From Prunus persica (Eukaryota > Streptophyta > Magnoliopsida > Rosales > Rosaceae), in contig NC_034015.1 of assembly GCF_000346465.2 (NCBI RefSeq), positions 19,716,462 through 19,780,461 on the forward strand: DNA of 64,000 bases, read 5' to 3'. The notes under the pieces were generated by a model that saw only the letters and a list, made by a program, of their open reading frames with translations, was not told where the DNA came from and did not search any database. Both the position numbers and the translations under genes were made by a program. Positions 1-11,800 of this stretch are shown piece after piece. Position 1 is the stretch's first letter. Each line of letters begins with the position of its first letter.

Positions 1-1104
1 TTTTTTAAAATAAGCCTCCCGCAGGCGCGCATGCGAAGAGGCTATGTAATGTAAACATGAAACTGACATTTATCTCCTGATATAGGAACTAGTTCACAAG
101 CCAGAGTATAATAGAATAATAATGATCTCTTAATTTATGCAATTACCAAACAAATTAAAGTCTTAATGATATGTGTTTGTTGTTCCGGAATCTCATATAA
201 ATTTGATTATTTTGTTGTTAAAATTATCATAAATGAGAAGAAGAAAAAAATTAACATCACATAAAATACATGAACATAATATAAGTTAAAAGAAAAATGC
301 ATAAATCAAAATACATCATAGAACCCTAGCTCTAAATGAGATGCCCTAAGTAATGACACTTTCACCAGACCAGCCAAGGGAATTCATTGCTGTCAGAAAA
401 GGGAGGACGCAATCGCAGAAGAACGCGTGAAGCTGTTTGAACAGTTGATATCAGCAGCAGGTGGTGTAAAATGAGTAGGTGAATCTCCATTTATGATCTC
501 CAACAAACCATACAATTCCTAGATATTATGAGATGAACTGCTAACGAGTCTTCTATGGTCTCGATTCACAAAAAAGGAAAGAAAAAAACTGCTTTTAACA
601 GGGGAGGGAGTGTGTGCTCTCCAAAATTGAGCTCCTGCGCTGCGCTAAAGGTATCTAGTCTGCAACTTCAAGCTCATCTCTCTCTCTCTCGTAGTTTTTT
701 GCTTTGAGCGTCATAAGCTTTTCTTTGATTTCAGGACGCTTTGTTATACAGCTTTTGCTTTTTCTTGCTGTGTGTTACAAACTTGTTACATTCTTCTTCT
801 CTTCATTTATTTTCCTCAGTTGCTCCATTTGGCTTTTCTTCGTTTTAGGAGGTTTATATTTCATTTATTTCTTTGAGTTTTTTGTTTTTATGTTTTTGGC
901 TACTGAGAAGTTGCTCTCTAGATCTATATATATAGAGTTATTTTGGGTGAGAAGTGAAGGGTGTCACATGTTGCATGAGACTTAATGATATGTACGTCGT
1001 CTAAAGTCATTACATTATTTATTGGTTGAGCTGATTAAGTTGTTGCTTTTTATTTGTTACATATATTGCATGTATAGCTAAGCAGCTAAACTACGTTGTG
1101 ATCT
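1..1104. other. Intergenic, upstream of the P450
   Basis: No gene was recognised in this AT-rich stretch. A short CT-rich tract lies near 678-690. The open frame at 704-985 is hydrophobic, low in complexity and resembles nothing known. The last few hundred bases should hold the promoter and leader of the P450. A three-codon upstream frame (ATG at 1070, TAA ending 1081) sits just before the P450 start. Confidence 0.5.
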
Positions 1105-2655
1105 ATGGAGATGATAATGGACCTCTTGTTCCTGTGTTTGGGGCTCGTGTTTCTCCGGCTCTGGTGGCGCTACTGGTCGGTGACCGGCGGAGGACGGAGG
1201 AATCTGCCCCCAGGGCCGCCAGGGTGGCCAGTGGTGGGAAACCTGATCCAAGTCATCCTCCAGCGTAGGCCCTTCATCTTTGTAGTCCGTGATTTACGTG
1301 CAAAATATGGTCCCATCTTCAGCATGCAAATGGGGCAACGCACTCTCATCATCGTTACCAGCTCCGATCTCATCCACGAAGGCCTCGTCCAGAGAGGTCC
1401 CGAGTTCGCAAGCCGCCCCGCTGACTCCCCCATCCGCCTCCTCTTCAGTGTCGGCAAGTGCGCCATCAACTCCGCAGAGTACGGCCCTGTCTGGCGCACC
1501 TTGCGCCGAAACTTCGTCACCGAGTTGATCAGCCCGGCCAGGATTAGGCAGTGCAGTTGGATCCGAAGCTGGGCTATCCAATCCCATATGGACAGGCTCA
1601 AATCCGAGGCGGCTGCGGACAACAACGGCGGCGTTGTCCACGTCATCAGCAACTGCAGGCTCACCATCTGCAGCATCCTCATATGCTTGTGCTTCGGGGC
1701 TAAAATCACCGAGGAGAAAATCAAAACGATTGAGACCGTTTTAAAGGACGTTATGATGATGACCACACCGAAGCTCCCGGACTTCCTGCCTGTCCTCACT
1801 CCGTTGTTCCGCAGGCAGGTGAGAGAAGCTAAGGAGCTGAGGAGGAGGCAAATGGAGTGTTTGGTTCCACTCATAAGAAACAGAAAAACATTTGTTCAAG
1901 CTAATCAAAGTAGTGATGGTAATATGGTGAGCCCCAAGGGCGCTGCGTATATTGACTCCTTGTTTGAGCTGGAGGTGCCTGGAAGAGCTCAGCGGTTGGG
2001 AGAGGAAGAGCTTGTCACCCTTTGCTCGGAGGTCATCAATGCCGGGACGGATACGAGCGCCACGACGCTGGAGTGGGCTCTGCTCCATTTGGTGATGAAC
2101 CAAGAAATCCAACAAAAGCTTTACAATGAGATTGTTGACTGTGTAGGGAAGGAGGAGGTGACTGAAAGTGACGTTGAAAAAATGAGCTATCTTTCTGCGG
2201 TGGTTAAGGAAACTTTTCGGCGACACCCGCCGAGCCACTTCGTCCTGTCACACGCTGCGGTGAAGGAGACGGTGCTAGGAGGGTACACCGTCCCGGCGGA
2301 TGCAAGTGTGGAGTTCTACACTGCATGGGTCACTGAGGATCCGAATCTGTGGGAGGATCCGGGGGAGTTCCGACCCGAGAGGTTCTTGGAGGGCGACGGG
2401 GTTGACGTGGACGTCACCGGGACCAAAGGAGTGAAGATGGTACCTTTTGGAGCGGGCAGGCGGATATGCCCGGCTTGGACTTTGGGCACTTTGCATGTAA
2501 ACTTGCTGCTTGCTCGGATGGTGCAGGCTTTCAAATGGTTGCCGGTTCCGGATGCCCCACCCGACCCGACTGAGACATTTGCTTTCACTGTTGTTATGAA
2601 GAACCCTCTCAAGGCCATTATTTTGCCTAGGTCATCGTCATCCATCATCGTCTGA
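1105..2655 (+). CDS. Cytochrome P450, CYP77 family (probably CYP77B-like)
   Basis: Single-exon gene of 516 residues, the usual length for a plant microsomal P450. An N-terminal membrane anchor (about residues 4-20) is followed by the proline-rich hinge PPGPPGWPVVGN. The I-helix oxygen-binding motif AGTDTS, the K-helix ExxR (KETFRR), the PERF-type FRPERF and the heme loop PFGAGRRICPA with its cysteine ligand are all present. The long C-terminal match (TLGTLHVNLLLARM, FTVVMKNPL) is typical of CYP77. Known CYP77 enzymes hydroxylate or epoxidise fatty acids in the ER and affect cutin, but the substrate here is unknown. Absence of introns is normal for CYP77. The start is the first ATG in frame; further ATGs follow at codons 3 and 5. 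Subfamily B rather than A is inferred from the heme-loop wording. The 234-aa antisense frame over this gene is a shadow. Confidence 0.93.
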   Translation: MEMIMDLLFLCLGLVFLRLWWRYWSVTGGGRRNLPPGPPGWPVVGNLIQVILQRRPFIFVVRDLRAKYGPIFSMQMGQRTLIIVTSSDLIHEGLVQRGPEFASRPADSPIRLLFSVGKCAINSAEYGPVWRTLRRNFVTELISPARIRQCSWIRSWAIQSHMDRLKSEAAADNNGGVVHVISNCRLTICSILICLCFGAKITEEKIKTIETVLKDVMMMTTPKLPDFLPVLTPLFRRQVREAKELRRRQMECLVPLIRNRKTFVQANQSSDGNMVSPKGAAYIDSLFELEVPGRAQRLGEEELVTLCSEVINAGTDTSATTLEWALLHLVMNQEIQQKLYNEIVDCVGKEEVTESDVEKMSYLSAVVKETFRRHPPSHFVLSHAAVKETVLGGYTVPADASVEFYTAWVTEDPNLWEDPGEFRPERFLEGDGVDVDVTGTKGVKMVPFGAGRRICPAWTLGTLHVNLLLARMVQAFKWLPVPDAPPDPTETFAFTVVMKNPLKAIILPRSSSSIIV

Positions 2656-4411
2656 TACTTGTTTTATGGTTGGTCTAATCAGTAATTATAGTTATTATTA
2701 GTATCCGTGTGGCTTACTACATTTTTATTGCTACATTAATTGTTTGTGTTTTTTTTTCTTCCTGTTTTTCGGCTTTAAATTCAGGACGAAGACCATTCAA
2801 GGCAACCAACAACCATTCTGCATCATCCACCAACTATAAGAAATAGGGATGATTTTCTTTATGACTTTTGTTGGGTTTTGAAGACGTTTTGTCTGTAAAA
2901 TTTATTGCTGTAAGATTTTAGATATAATGCCTTTAATCCAACTCTCAATCAGTTTTTGAATTCATCGGTCAAGTCAAGTAAATTCAAAGAAAAATATTGT
3001 AGTGTACCAAGATAAACATTAATTACACTTTTTCTCTTGCATGTTTCTAATTTAGGAATATATTTGAAAAACTAAACTAAATTTGTTTTTATTCTAACAA
3101 ATTAAACATGAGAAAGAAAAGGAAGTAAAATGATCTCATCATAAATATATATCGTCATCTTCTCCATTTACGTAAGCTGAACTCGAAACCTTCTGTAACT
3201 AAGTGGAAACATTAATACCACAAGAGCAAATGCTAATTGCTAAATAAATAAATAAATATTATTAAGTAGCGCAAACCGTGTGTTATAAAAAAAATGCTAA
3301 CTAATCAAAACTAACTGCTAATTAGATTAATTAAGGTTGGAACGTTTTTGTTATTGAGTATCAGATTTGGATTAGCTTTTGTTAATCCGATCCTAGGTTC
3401 TTTCTATGTTGTCATCTAATGCAAATTGTTTTCGAATCTGGACCATAAGTTCTCAAAGAAAAAACAAAAGTTGTCTATTTCTGATTTGCTATGGTTGTTG
3501 GGTGCTATTTTCTTCAGTTGACGCTTGAAAGCACAGGTGGAGAACATCTCTATGGCAAAGTCGAATCATATGCTTCGATATGAAATCAAGTTTTCTTTGG
3601 ATTGCTGGAGTTTCTGTTGATTTTTATGATACTGCAATTGATAATATTGTTTCCTTTATACTCCAATTTATAGACGAATCATTAATCTACTCAATCAACA
3701 ATATTTACTTCGGTGTCATCCCTACATTTATAACAGTAGTACATTATATTTCACTTCTTGTTTCCAATGTCTCTAATAAACATGATAAATACTGTAAATA
3801 AACCTCCAAAAATAATCAAACAAAAAAGTGAAAAATAATAAATCAGAAACGAAAATACTTTCCTCATTCTCTTGTAAATAAGAGCTTCTACATTTCTATC
3901 AATGACAATATTACATGCGTGTAGAAATATATCTTTTTATATTTTTAATGAATTATTTTTCGATATGTGTCAAATCATGATTTGTAGGGTATTCTTCCGG
4001 TGAAAGAGGAAAGCAGTATCCAATCAAAGAAGGTAAGAAGCATGGAAAGGGTATTTCAGTCACTTAACTCAAACCTAAGTCAGTCGGGTCCGCACACGGG
4101 TTGGTTCAACTCGGATGTCCTAGGGCAACGACGTCGTTAGAAGAATAGAGTGTCTTATCTTCCAAGGTTCTCGTTTTAACCTCCCCGCCATCGGCAGTCG
4201 GTCTAATGCTCAGTCATATTCCTCAATAAGCTTCGGAGTGGAGCAGCTTAGCGATACTATGAGGCATGGACTGTGGATAAGGTACACAGAGAATCAAAAG
4301 CCCTCTACTTTCTTCAGATATTGCTTCTAATTTAAGTTTGGTTCTTTCTCTGTATCCTGTTTTATGCTTTCGAATTCGGTTTTCTGATTTTGAAGTTAAG
4401 TGAATGCAATA
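2656..4411. other. Intergenic between P450 and SpoU methyltransferase
   Basis: About 1.75 kb of AT-rich DNA with no recognisable gene. The frame at 3580-3801 has no homology I can name. Around 3175-3290 the reverse strand faintly resembles tRNA-derived SINE internal boxes, too weakly to annotate. The last 200-300 bases, which are less AT-rich, are the likely promoter and leader of the methyltransferase. Confidence 0.45.
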
Positions 4412-6289
4412 ATGTCCACTAGTTTAACAAAGGGCCAAGCATTTCCCCTGGCTTTAAGGATTTGTTCAAGACCCAGATGCTCTAAACCATTCCACACCTC
4501 AAAGCCCCAATCTTTACAAATTGGTTCTCTTCCAAAACCCCCACTAAACCTTAGTTTGGGGAGGCTCACTAAACCTTCATGTGGGTCTGGTCAGAAAATG
4601 TATGGGATGTCCCGTTTGGTTCATTTTTCAACCGATTCCTGTTTTAAGATGCTAGAAAGTGACGTTCTTGCAAAACCCAGAAGCGTCTCTAGCGGATTCA
4701 GGCTTAGAAATGCCACACAGAATTGGCTTTTGATAAGAGGTAGAGCTTTTTCGAGTTGGTCTGGTCAGAAAGTTAATGGAGGGAGTAGTGTGGCAAGAGC
4801 TGGTAAAAGACTCCCGTGGTTGCCGGCAAACAAAGCCAAGGGAGCAAAAGGATTGGAGAAAGCAACTACTGCTAAGACATCTATTTCTTCTTGGGAGGAA
4901 TCTGCTAAGAGGTTAGAGGAAGTTAATGATAATGCTTCTTGGGGAGAATCAGCAAGGAGCTTGGATGGAGACGGTAGTAAGTCCTCTTGGGACAAATCAG
5001 CAAAGAGGTTAGAGGAAGAACCAAAGTCGAAAACTGGTCGTTCTTCTTGGGAGGTGTCAGCAGAAACTTATGTTAGGAGAAGTGGCCCATCAGAACGGGG
5101 GAGAAAAGAAAGTAGAACTGGAATGGTAAGTATGGCACATGACCGGCAAAGTGATTACCGTGGGAGGGAGAAAAGATTGGAGGAAGCCGAGACAGAAGGA
5201 GATGAAAAAGAAGAAGAAATGGAGGCTGTTGATGATCCAAGGTGGGATCGTATTCAAAACAAGTTCAGGGGAATGGAAGATGTTAAATCTGGACGTGAGA
5301 GACCTGAGTTTCGAAGGTGGAATAGGCAGGAAGATTGGGGTAAGAAGACATGGAAAGAGGCTACAGAATCGTCTGTGCCTAGGATGATTGGCCAAGGTGT
5401 TTATGGCGTTGGTCCAGTTTTGGCTGCTTTGTCGGCTGGAAGAAGAGAATTTTATGCATTGTATATTCAAGAAGGGTTGGATTTGAGCAAAAATAATAGG
5501 AAGAAGAAGGACAAGAAGGGATTTGAGAGAATTTTAATAATGGCTGATAAGCTTGGATTAAGCGTAAAGGATGTGTCCAAGCATGATCTTAATATGGCTA
5601 CTGATAATCGACCTCATCAGGGTCTGGTGCTAGATGCATCTCCATTGGAGATGGTAAAAATTAAGGAATTGGACCCTGTTTCAGTTGAGGAAGATAAGTG
5701 TTCTCTTTGGGTTGCTTTGGATGAGGTTACAGATCCTCAGAATTTGGGGGCAATCATCAGGTCTTCTTACTTCTTTGGAGCTTCAGGGGTGGTGTTATGT
5801 GCCAAGAATTCAGCCCCGCTTAGTGGTGTTGTGAGCAAAGCAAGTGCAGGCTCACTTGAGCTAATGGAGTTGAGATACTGCAAGAATATGATGCAGTTCC
5901 TAACATCCTCGGCTGAAAATGGTTGGCGAGTTCTTGGAGGTTCTGTTTCTTCCAGAGCTATACCATTGAACGAGGTTGTGCCTAGTGTGCCAACAGTTCT
6001 TGTTCTGGGCAGCGAGGGCACCGGCTTGAGGCCTTTGGTGGAAAAATCTTGCACTGATTTGATTAGAATCCCTGGAAATATTCCTGTGGATGTAAGTGCT
6101 GGTGGAGCTGATGATATTGAAACTGGGGAAGTGAGTCATGGGTGCTCAGCTGAAGAGTTCCGATCATTTTTGGCTGTGGAGAGCTTAAATGTCAGCGTTG
6201 CAGCTGGTGTGCTTCTTCATCACTTAACGGGAAACAATAACGAGAAAGATGGTCATGTGGTTAATCAGCAGACTGGCGAACTTGAGTGA
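4412..6289 (+). CDS. SpoU/TrmH-type tRNA/rRNA 2'-O-ribose methyltransferase, organelle-targeted
   Basis: Intronless gene of 625 residues. I start it at the ATG at 4412; the four codons upstream in this frame begin with GTG and are not a credible plant start. The N-terminus is rich in Ser, Arg and Lys and lacks acidic residues, which suggests a mitochondrial or plastid transit peptide. Residues about 155-225 hold four short SWxxSA repeats, and a charged linker follows. The C-terminal half has a substrate-binding domain (GxxPVLAALSAGRREFYALYI) and the SpoU knot. Motif 1 is DPQNLGAIIRS near residue 440, motif 2 is LVLGSEGTGL near 535, and motif 3 is SLNVSVAAGVLLH near the end. It resembles MRM1-like proteins that methylate organellar 16S/23S-type rRNA using SAM. 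About 30 residues separate the IPG of motif 2 from motif 3, which looks like a plant-specific insertion. The closest Arabidopsis gene I recall is At2g19870. Confidence 0.9.
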   Translation: MSTSLTKGQAFPLALRICSRPRCSKPFHTSKPQSLQIGSLPKPPLNLSLGRLTKPSCGSGQKMYGMSRLVHFSTDSCFKMLESDVLAKPRSVSSGFRLRNATQNWLLIRGRAFSSWSGQKVNGGSSVARAGKRLPWLPANKAKGAKGLEKATTAKTSISSWEESAKRLEEVNDNASWGESARSLDGDGSKSSWDKSAKRLEEEPKSKTGRSSWEVSAETYVRRSGPSERGRKESRTGMVSMAHDRQSDYRGREKRLEEAETEGDEKEEEMEAVDDPRWDRIQNKFRGMEDVKSGRERPEFRRWNRQEDWGKKTWKEATESSVPRMIGQGVYGVGPVLAALSAGRREFYALYIQEGLDLSKNNRKKKDKKGFERILIMADKLGLSVKDVSKHDLNMATDNRPHQGLVLDASPLEMVKIKELDPVSVEEDKCSLWVALDEVTDPQNLGAIIRSSYFFGASGVVLCAKNSAPLSGVVSKASAGSLELMELRYCKNMMQFLTSSAENGWRVLGGSVSSRAIPLNEVVPSVPTVLVLGSEGTGLRPLVEKSCTDLIRIPGNIPVDVSAGGADDIETGEVSHGCSAEEFRSFLAVESLNVSVAAGVLLHHLTGNNNEKDGHVVNQQTGELE

Positions 6290-7196
6290 GATTCTGTAGA
6301 CACTTCACTGATTTTGTTGCCCCACATTTTTTTCATTTAAAGTAGTCTATTAAAATAGGATAATGCCCTTTCATCATAAACATTGTAAGCTATATTAGCA
6401 CTTTTTAGAGCTTTATCTAAAACAGGGAGTAGGTTTACAATTTTGATTTTCATTAAATTGTTCTCATCACAGTTCGTACTACTGATATATGTGGATGCTG
6501 GAAGTAAACTTAGAGACAGCAACTAATCATTGTCGATGCTGTGTTATGAAACTGCTGTTGTCAACTTTCCTGCAACTTACCATTATCAAAAAAACACGTC
6601 CATTTTCCTCTTATTTGTGAGCTTGGTATTCTCATGTTAATGTATGATTAAATGGAAGTATGGTTTGCTTTGCATTGCTGATTGCGGTATTGATAGTGGG
6701 AACTCGAACTTGGGTACAAGGAGGCATGCTCATTGCCCTAGCCAACTTGAATGCAAAGGGGCGGAATCATCAATATATAGTTGGTTTGGAGCATACGTTA
6801 TGTGGTTTGAAAGGGTGCCCATCTTTCTTTGATTATTCGTGCATTTCATTTTTCTTTGATGTTTGCCCATCCTTGGCATTGGCAAAAGCCAATTTGAATT
6901 CTTCCTTTTTCAAAGTCATTTTCTGAGGCTTCATTGTTATATGATGCGTGTGATAAAGGAGCTGCACTTTCCACGTCATTCATTATCTCAGAAAATAAAA
7001 TAAAAAATTGTTCCTTCCCACGTTAATTATATATGCATCAACATGGTCCATCGGCTCCAAAGCTGGCAACACTGTTTATTTATAGGTCCCTCTCCCAGCT
7101 GCCTTTCCTTGGCATATTATTATTAAGGTAACCAGCCCATTGACAGCCAGTTTTTATACCACTGGCTCCACAATTTCCACCCTCTTAATAATTAAC

Positions 7197-7297
7197 CTCG
7201 ATATGCAAGCTTAAGTAGTTAAGAGCAGTTACTCATGCACCTGAAATTCTGTATTCGAGTTCTCCTCCTTCAACAATGCTTGTATCAAAAGAACAAT
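7197..7297 (+). repeat. tRNA-derived SINE-like fragment
   Basis: The stretch contains TAAGTAGTTAAGAG followed about 35 bases later by a degenerate B box (TATTCGAGTTC). It ends in a GCTTGTATCAAAAGAA-type tail, the layout of plant SINEs transcribed by RNA polymerase III. Boundaries are approximate and no target-site duplication was confirmed. Confidence 0.35.
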
Positions 7298-8377
7298 AAT
7301 TAACCTCAATATTAAGTGGCAATGTCAAATAGAAGAAGTGAAAGCTGGTGATTTGAATTGAAGCTGAATTTTATATATGTATGTATATGGTCCTTATTTA
7401 TATGTGGAAGGTTGGTATCATGTGTTTACAGACGTTGTCACTCATCCATCCCTGGATTTTGCTCCGAAAGTCAACCACTCATCCATCCCTGGTTGCTGAA
7501 GAAGATGCACGAGAAACATAACTTTTATGTAAGTCGTAACCCACCATCACCATGTGACCGCAAGATGATGGTGTTACCCCAACAATCATATGCCGTTTGT
7601 TTTGTGGTCCCATAAAAATGAACTCTGGTCTGATCAATAATTAAGTTGCTATATAATTTATAAAGAATATAATTCATCCATTCCCATATGCATTTATTCA
7701 AATACAAACGGAATATTCTTGTAGCATATTTTTTTGTGGTCGAAATTCTTGTAGTATCTTACGCATCTTGTCATGGCCAGGTACTTTCTTTTGAGTCACG
7801 GCATTTTTCTAATTTCTTTTACTTGTGGAGATTCACTAGTTCAAAACTAAAATAAACAAATTTAAAATCTCCTCTTGTTGGACAAAGAACTGGTTGCTCA
7901 AATGGTTAAAGAATATTACCATTACACCTGATGTCATAAATTTGATAACTAAAGTATCATAACTAAGTTTTCTATCTACTGCATTGAGGGGCGACATAAT
8001 GAAGTTAATTTTTTTCCGCAATCAAACTAAATTAATTACTATTAACTAGCCATACTTTAGTGATAGATACCTCTACTTGATGATGTCTTATGTACGAATT
8101 ATGTAGATTCAGAACCATACAAATGAAACAAAATCAATTACGAAATTTCCTTCTTTTTGTTTCTGAATTTCTCCGCAACCAAACAAGGGAAGTAAGAAAA
8201 CATAGATTGCGGCGTGGAATTAGCAAACAAATGAGAGTGAAGTATAATAAGGATATGTGACGCAAAACAGTGTTCATTAAAATGACAGCGCATTGGAGAT
8301 TCGGATCATAAAGGAAGCATCTTCCTTTGTTGACACGATGACACCTCAGCCGCCCTTTTTTCTCAATTTCTGACTGG

Positions 8378-8406
8378 GAAATTGAAATTGAAATTGAAAT
8401 TGAAAT
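8378..8406. repeat. GAAATT hexanucleotide repeat
   Basis: Between four and five tandem copies of GAAATT lie immediately upstream of the TATA-like element proposed for the glucosyltransferase gene. Confidence 0.9.
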
Positions 8407-8416
8407 GGTTAATACC

Positions 8417-8424
8417 TATAAATA
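8417..8424 (+). promoter_or_regulatory. TATA-like element, possible GCS promoter
   Basis: A clean TATAAATA lies 455 bases before the GCS start codon. If used, transcription would begin near 8450 and the leader would carry upstream ATGs at 8548, 8704 and 8720. A TATA-less start in the CT-rich 8620-8680 region is equally possible. Confidence 0.35.
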
Positions 8425-8703
8425 AGAACATGTGCATTATTGTAACGGTCTCTCTTCGGACATTTGAGTCTTTTCGCAACCTTAAAAAAGGAAAAAGCCA
8501 GCAAAAGACCACAAGGGATTTTGCTGTGTCTGTGTGTTGTGTGGTCAATGAGGCCCAGCCAGCCAACCTCCAGAGAGACCCAATTAGCTTCCTTTCCTGT
8601 CTTCGAAATATAAAATTACGCGCTCTCTCTCACTCTAACCCCTTTTCCCTCACACACACTCTCTCTCCGTTGCGTTTATCGACGCTGTTCGACTTCATCG
8701 GCC

Positions 8704-8764
8704 ATGGCGATCTGAGAGAATGTTTGCGGCTTCTCTCCTCGCCATCTGTGTCTCTTTCCTCTAA
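8704..8764 (+). promoter_or_regulatory. Two short upstream ORFs in the GCS leader
   Basis: ATG at 8704 opens a 3-codon frame ending with TGA at 8713-8715. ATG at 8720 opens a 14-codon frame ending with TAA at 8762-8764. Both lie in the probable 5' leader, in front of the main ATG at 8872, and could reduce translation of the main frame. The transcription start is not known. Confidence 0.45.
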
Positions 8765-8871
8765 CTCTATCGAGCAAAACGCACGCAACTCTGAGAGAAA
8801 GAGAGAGACTTGCATAAATTACAGATAGTCATAAATATATATATACACATCTAGACAATTGCACGAGCATA

Positions 8872-11800
8872 ATGTCTGCATTGGATCCTGTCGATTCGTT
8901 CCTCTTCTCTCTCAGCAGAGCCTTTTGCAGTCCGCTAGCAGTTTTTGTCCAGATCCAGGTTTGTGTCCTCTTCTCTTATTCTTTTCTTTTTTTCTTTTGG
9001 TGATTTTTCCGTCCGTTCAGATCCCGGTCCTTTTGGTTGCCGAGAAATTTCGGCGGAAAGTTTATTTCTTTGTGTTTTATTTCTATTTGGTGTCGCGAGT
9101 GGGCTAAATTGCCTGGCACAATTGAAATTCGGGTCCTGAAATTGCCAAATCCTCAGATTCGATTTTTGAATTTCGTTTATTTTAGTTTATGGCGGCTTTT
9201 TTTTTTTAAAATTTTTTTTTTTATTATTATTACAGACGATTAAGCTTCCAGTTTTATGAATTTGGAGTAATTTTCGATTTCTCTGTGAAATCAGTATTAG
9301 TTGCATAATGGGGTCAAGTATTTGATTTCTGGGTGATGGAGAAGTGAGAAATCCACAAAATGAATCAAAAATTAAAAACTAAACTGATTTTAATGATTTT
9401 TGTGTTTAGAGTCGACTATGTTACTACTAGATTTCTCAATAGCTTAGGTGATTATGTATTTTATTTTCTAATTGAAATATGACTTTCCCTTTAGGAAGTT
9501 CCAATTAGACTCTTTTGGGCTCTGAAATTTGGAAGTTCAATATCGTTACAATATTTATACTAAAATAGTTAGCTATAGTTCCTTTTGGTGGGTTATACTT
9601 ACACATATCTAATTTCTTTATTGGTGCTGTAGGGATGTCTAATCTGTTTGATACTTGCTTTCGGATGGGTTTGTGCAGCTTATGTCAGGTACTTGAATGA
9701 ATATTTGACTTCAGTTTAGTATCAACCACTGGCACGACCTCTATGCTCATTCAATGTTAAACTGCCAATCTGTGCTTGATGATCAACTTTTTTCGTTTTC
9801 GTTCTGTTTCCCTTATCAGGAATAGAGAGATTAAAAGGATGAAAGATAGCATGCAACGTGGAAATAGCTTTGCTTTCCTTTGCCATGATATCACTGAACT
9901 TGAGCACTCAAATCAGCTCAAACGGCCAAGCGTATCAGTTGTTATGCCTTTAAAGGGATTTGGAGAACACAATTTACACAATTGGAGAAGCCAGGTCAGA
10001 ATAATGCATTTCTCTGCTCTGTAAATGGATAGTGTTCTTCATCAATAATTTTGTACTTATAAAGCTAAGTTTTCTAGGCATGGTATCCATTAGTATTTTT
10101 GTTTATAGATTTATAGTTTTGCACACATAGATCAATCTTCCGATAGGGATGCTAGAGTCTTCTTTGCTTTAGAGTGTGGGCTGGTTTGTGAGTTTATATT
10201 CTTGTTTAGGAACAAAAAAGGATTTGAATCCAGTTACAATGTGTTGGACACTTTCTGAATGGTTAGGCTATCATGTGAAGTGTTCAAGATTCTAGTTAAA
10301 GATGGTGGCTAGCAGAAATCCTTGTGCTAGCTGATTTTTAATATGTTAAATTTGTATTCAGGGTTTTCCCTTCAATATGGTTTTGACTGTTCATGGTTTT
10401 GTTTTGTTAATGAACACAGATCACTTCTCTCTATGGTGGTCCCTTAGAATTTCTCTTTATCGTGGAAAGTACAGACGACCCTGCTTACCGTGCAGTATCT
10501 ATGTTACTATCTGAGCTTAAGGTATAATAACTCACAGAAATCATCGGTTTTTCTTAATATAAATTATCTTAATGTTCAGAAGAAGAAAAAATGTATATCC
10601 AGGACAAAATCAGATAACATATGCTTGGAGGCAAAACTTTATCCCTTCTTGATATTTTTTGAAAGTGCTTTTTGTTGAAACATAACATTGTTACAAATAT
10701 CCTTGTGCTTGCATATGTGCCTATGTGATCTATTTTAACTGCTTACTTGTTTATCATGGTTCCCTTACAGGATGAGGTTGATGCTAAGGTTGTTGTAGCT
10801 GGCCTTTCAACAACCTGTAGTCAGAAAATTCACAACCAATTGGTATGTATCTGGTAATGCCAGCTTTCCTACTATGCTAATGCAATAACAAGGTCTTACG
10901 CAATTTGCATTTTATTTTATCATACAATCCTGTGTCTATAATTGTTCTCTATGCTGAGATGCTTTTCTTCATGGAATACAGGAATATCAATTTGTTACTC
11001 AGTGTTAATAGTGTAGGGTTATATGTCTAGACTATATAATGCTTCAGACTGATTGTTTAATAACATTTCCTTTGAGGATTCATGTAGAAGGCAAAGGAAA
11101 GCTGCACTTACAATTAGATCTCGAAATCTGAGCTTGAGACTTATTGCCTATTCTTGTTTAAATTTCCTGCATACATGGTTTGAACTTTGAAGCATGTGAT
11201 TCTCTAGTGACTAATCATGTCAGTTACTAGATCGTAATGTCCTTTTGCAGGTTGGAGTGGAGAAAATGCACAAAGACAGCAAGTATGTATTATTTTTGGA
11301 TGATGATGTCAGGCTTCACCCTGGGTCAATTGGAGCCCTAACAGCTGAGATGGAGAAAAATCCTGACGTATGATTTTTTTTTTTTCTGACACCATATTCA
11401 GCCTATCTTATACTTCTGTGTTTTGTTAACTGTGGGTTCTGTTATGGTGTTAATTCTGTTTGAAATGACGTGCAGATATTTATCCAAACTGGATACCCTC
11501 TTGATTTGCCATCGGGAAGCTTAGGGAGTTACTGCATTTATGAATATCATATGGTACCTACTTGTCCCCCAGCATTTGTCGTATACATGTATCTGTAATT
11601 TAATGTTAGTACTAGTGTATATAATTTATGACCAACAAATGAACCAATGTTTTCAACCTTAAATGTTTTTACCTCTCTTGTGGTCTTAGTTCATGTTTTC
11701 TCTTGAAATTTTAGAGGCCAAGTGATTGTGTGAGAACTTTGTTTACTAATGCTTATACAATTGATCTTCTGTACATGTGATGGCATCTGTGCGTATGCAG

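Larger units (their letters stand above)
6290..8630. other. Intergenic between SpoU methyltransferase and GCS
   Basis: About 2.3 kb without a supported gene. It holds one SINE-like fragment (see 7197-7297) and a GAAATT hexamer repeat at 8378-8406. Open frames at 6644-6926 and 7358-7615 lack any recognisable domain. Confidence 0.5.

Noticed and set aside
1170..1874. 234-codon frame on the minus strand
   Set aside because: It is fully antisense to the P450, whose motifs are all intact, and its translation has no recognisable domain.
4400..4411. Four extra N-terminal codons for the SpoU methyltransferase
   Set aside because: The extension begins at GTG. The first ATG in frame is at 4412.
8382..8828. 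148-codon plus-strand frame before GCS
   Set aside because: It covers repeats and the probable GCS leader and resembles no protein. The true GCS start with family-matching residues is at 8872.
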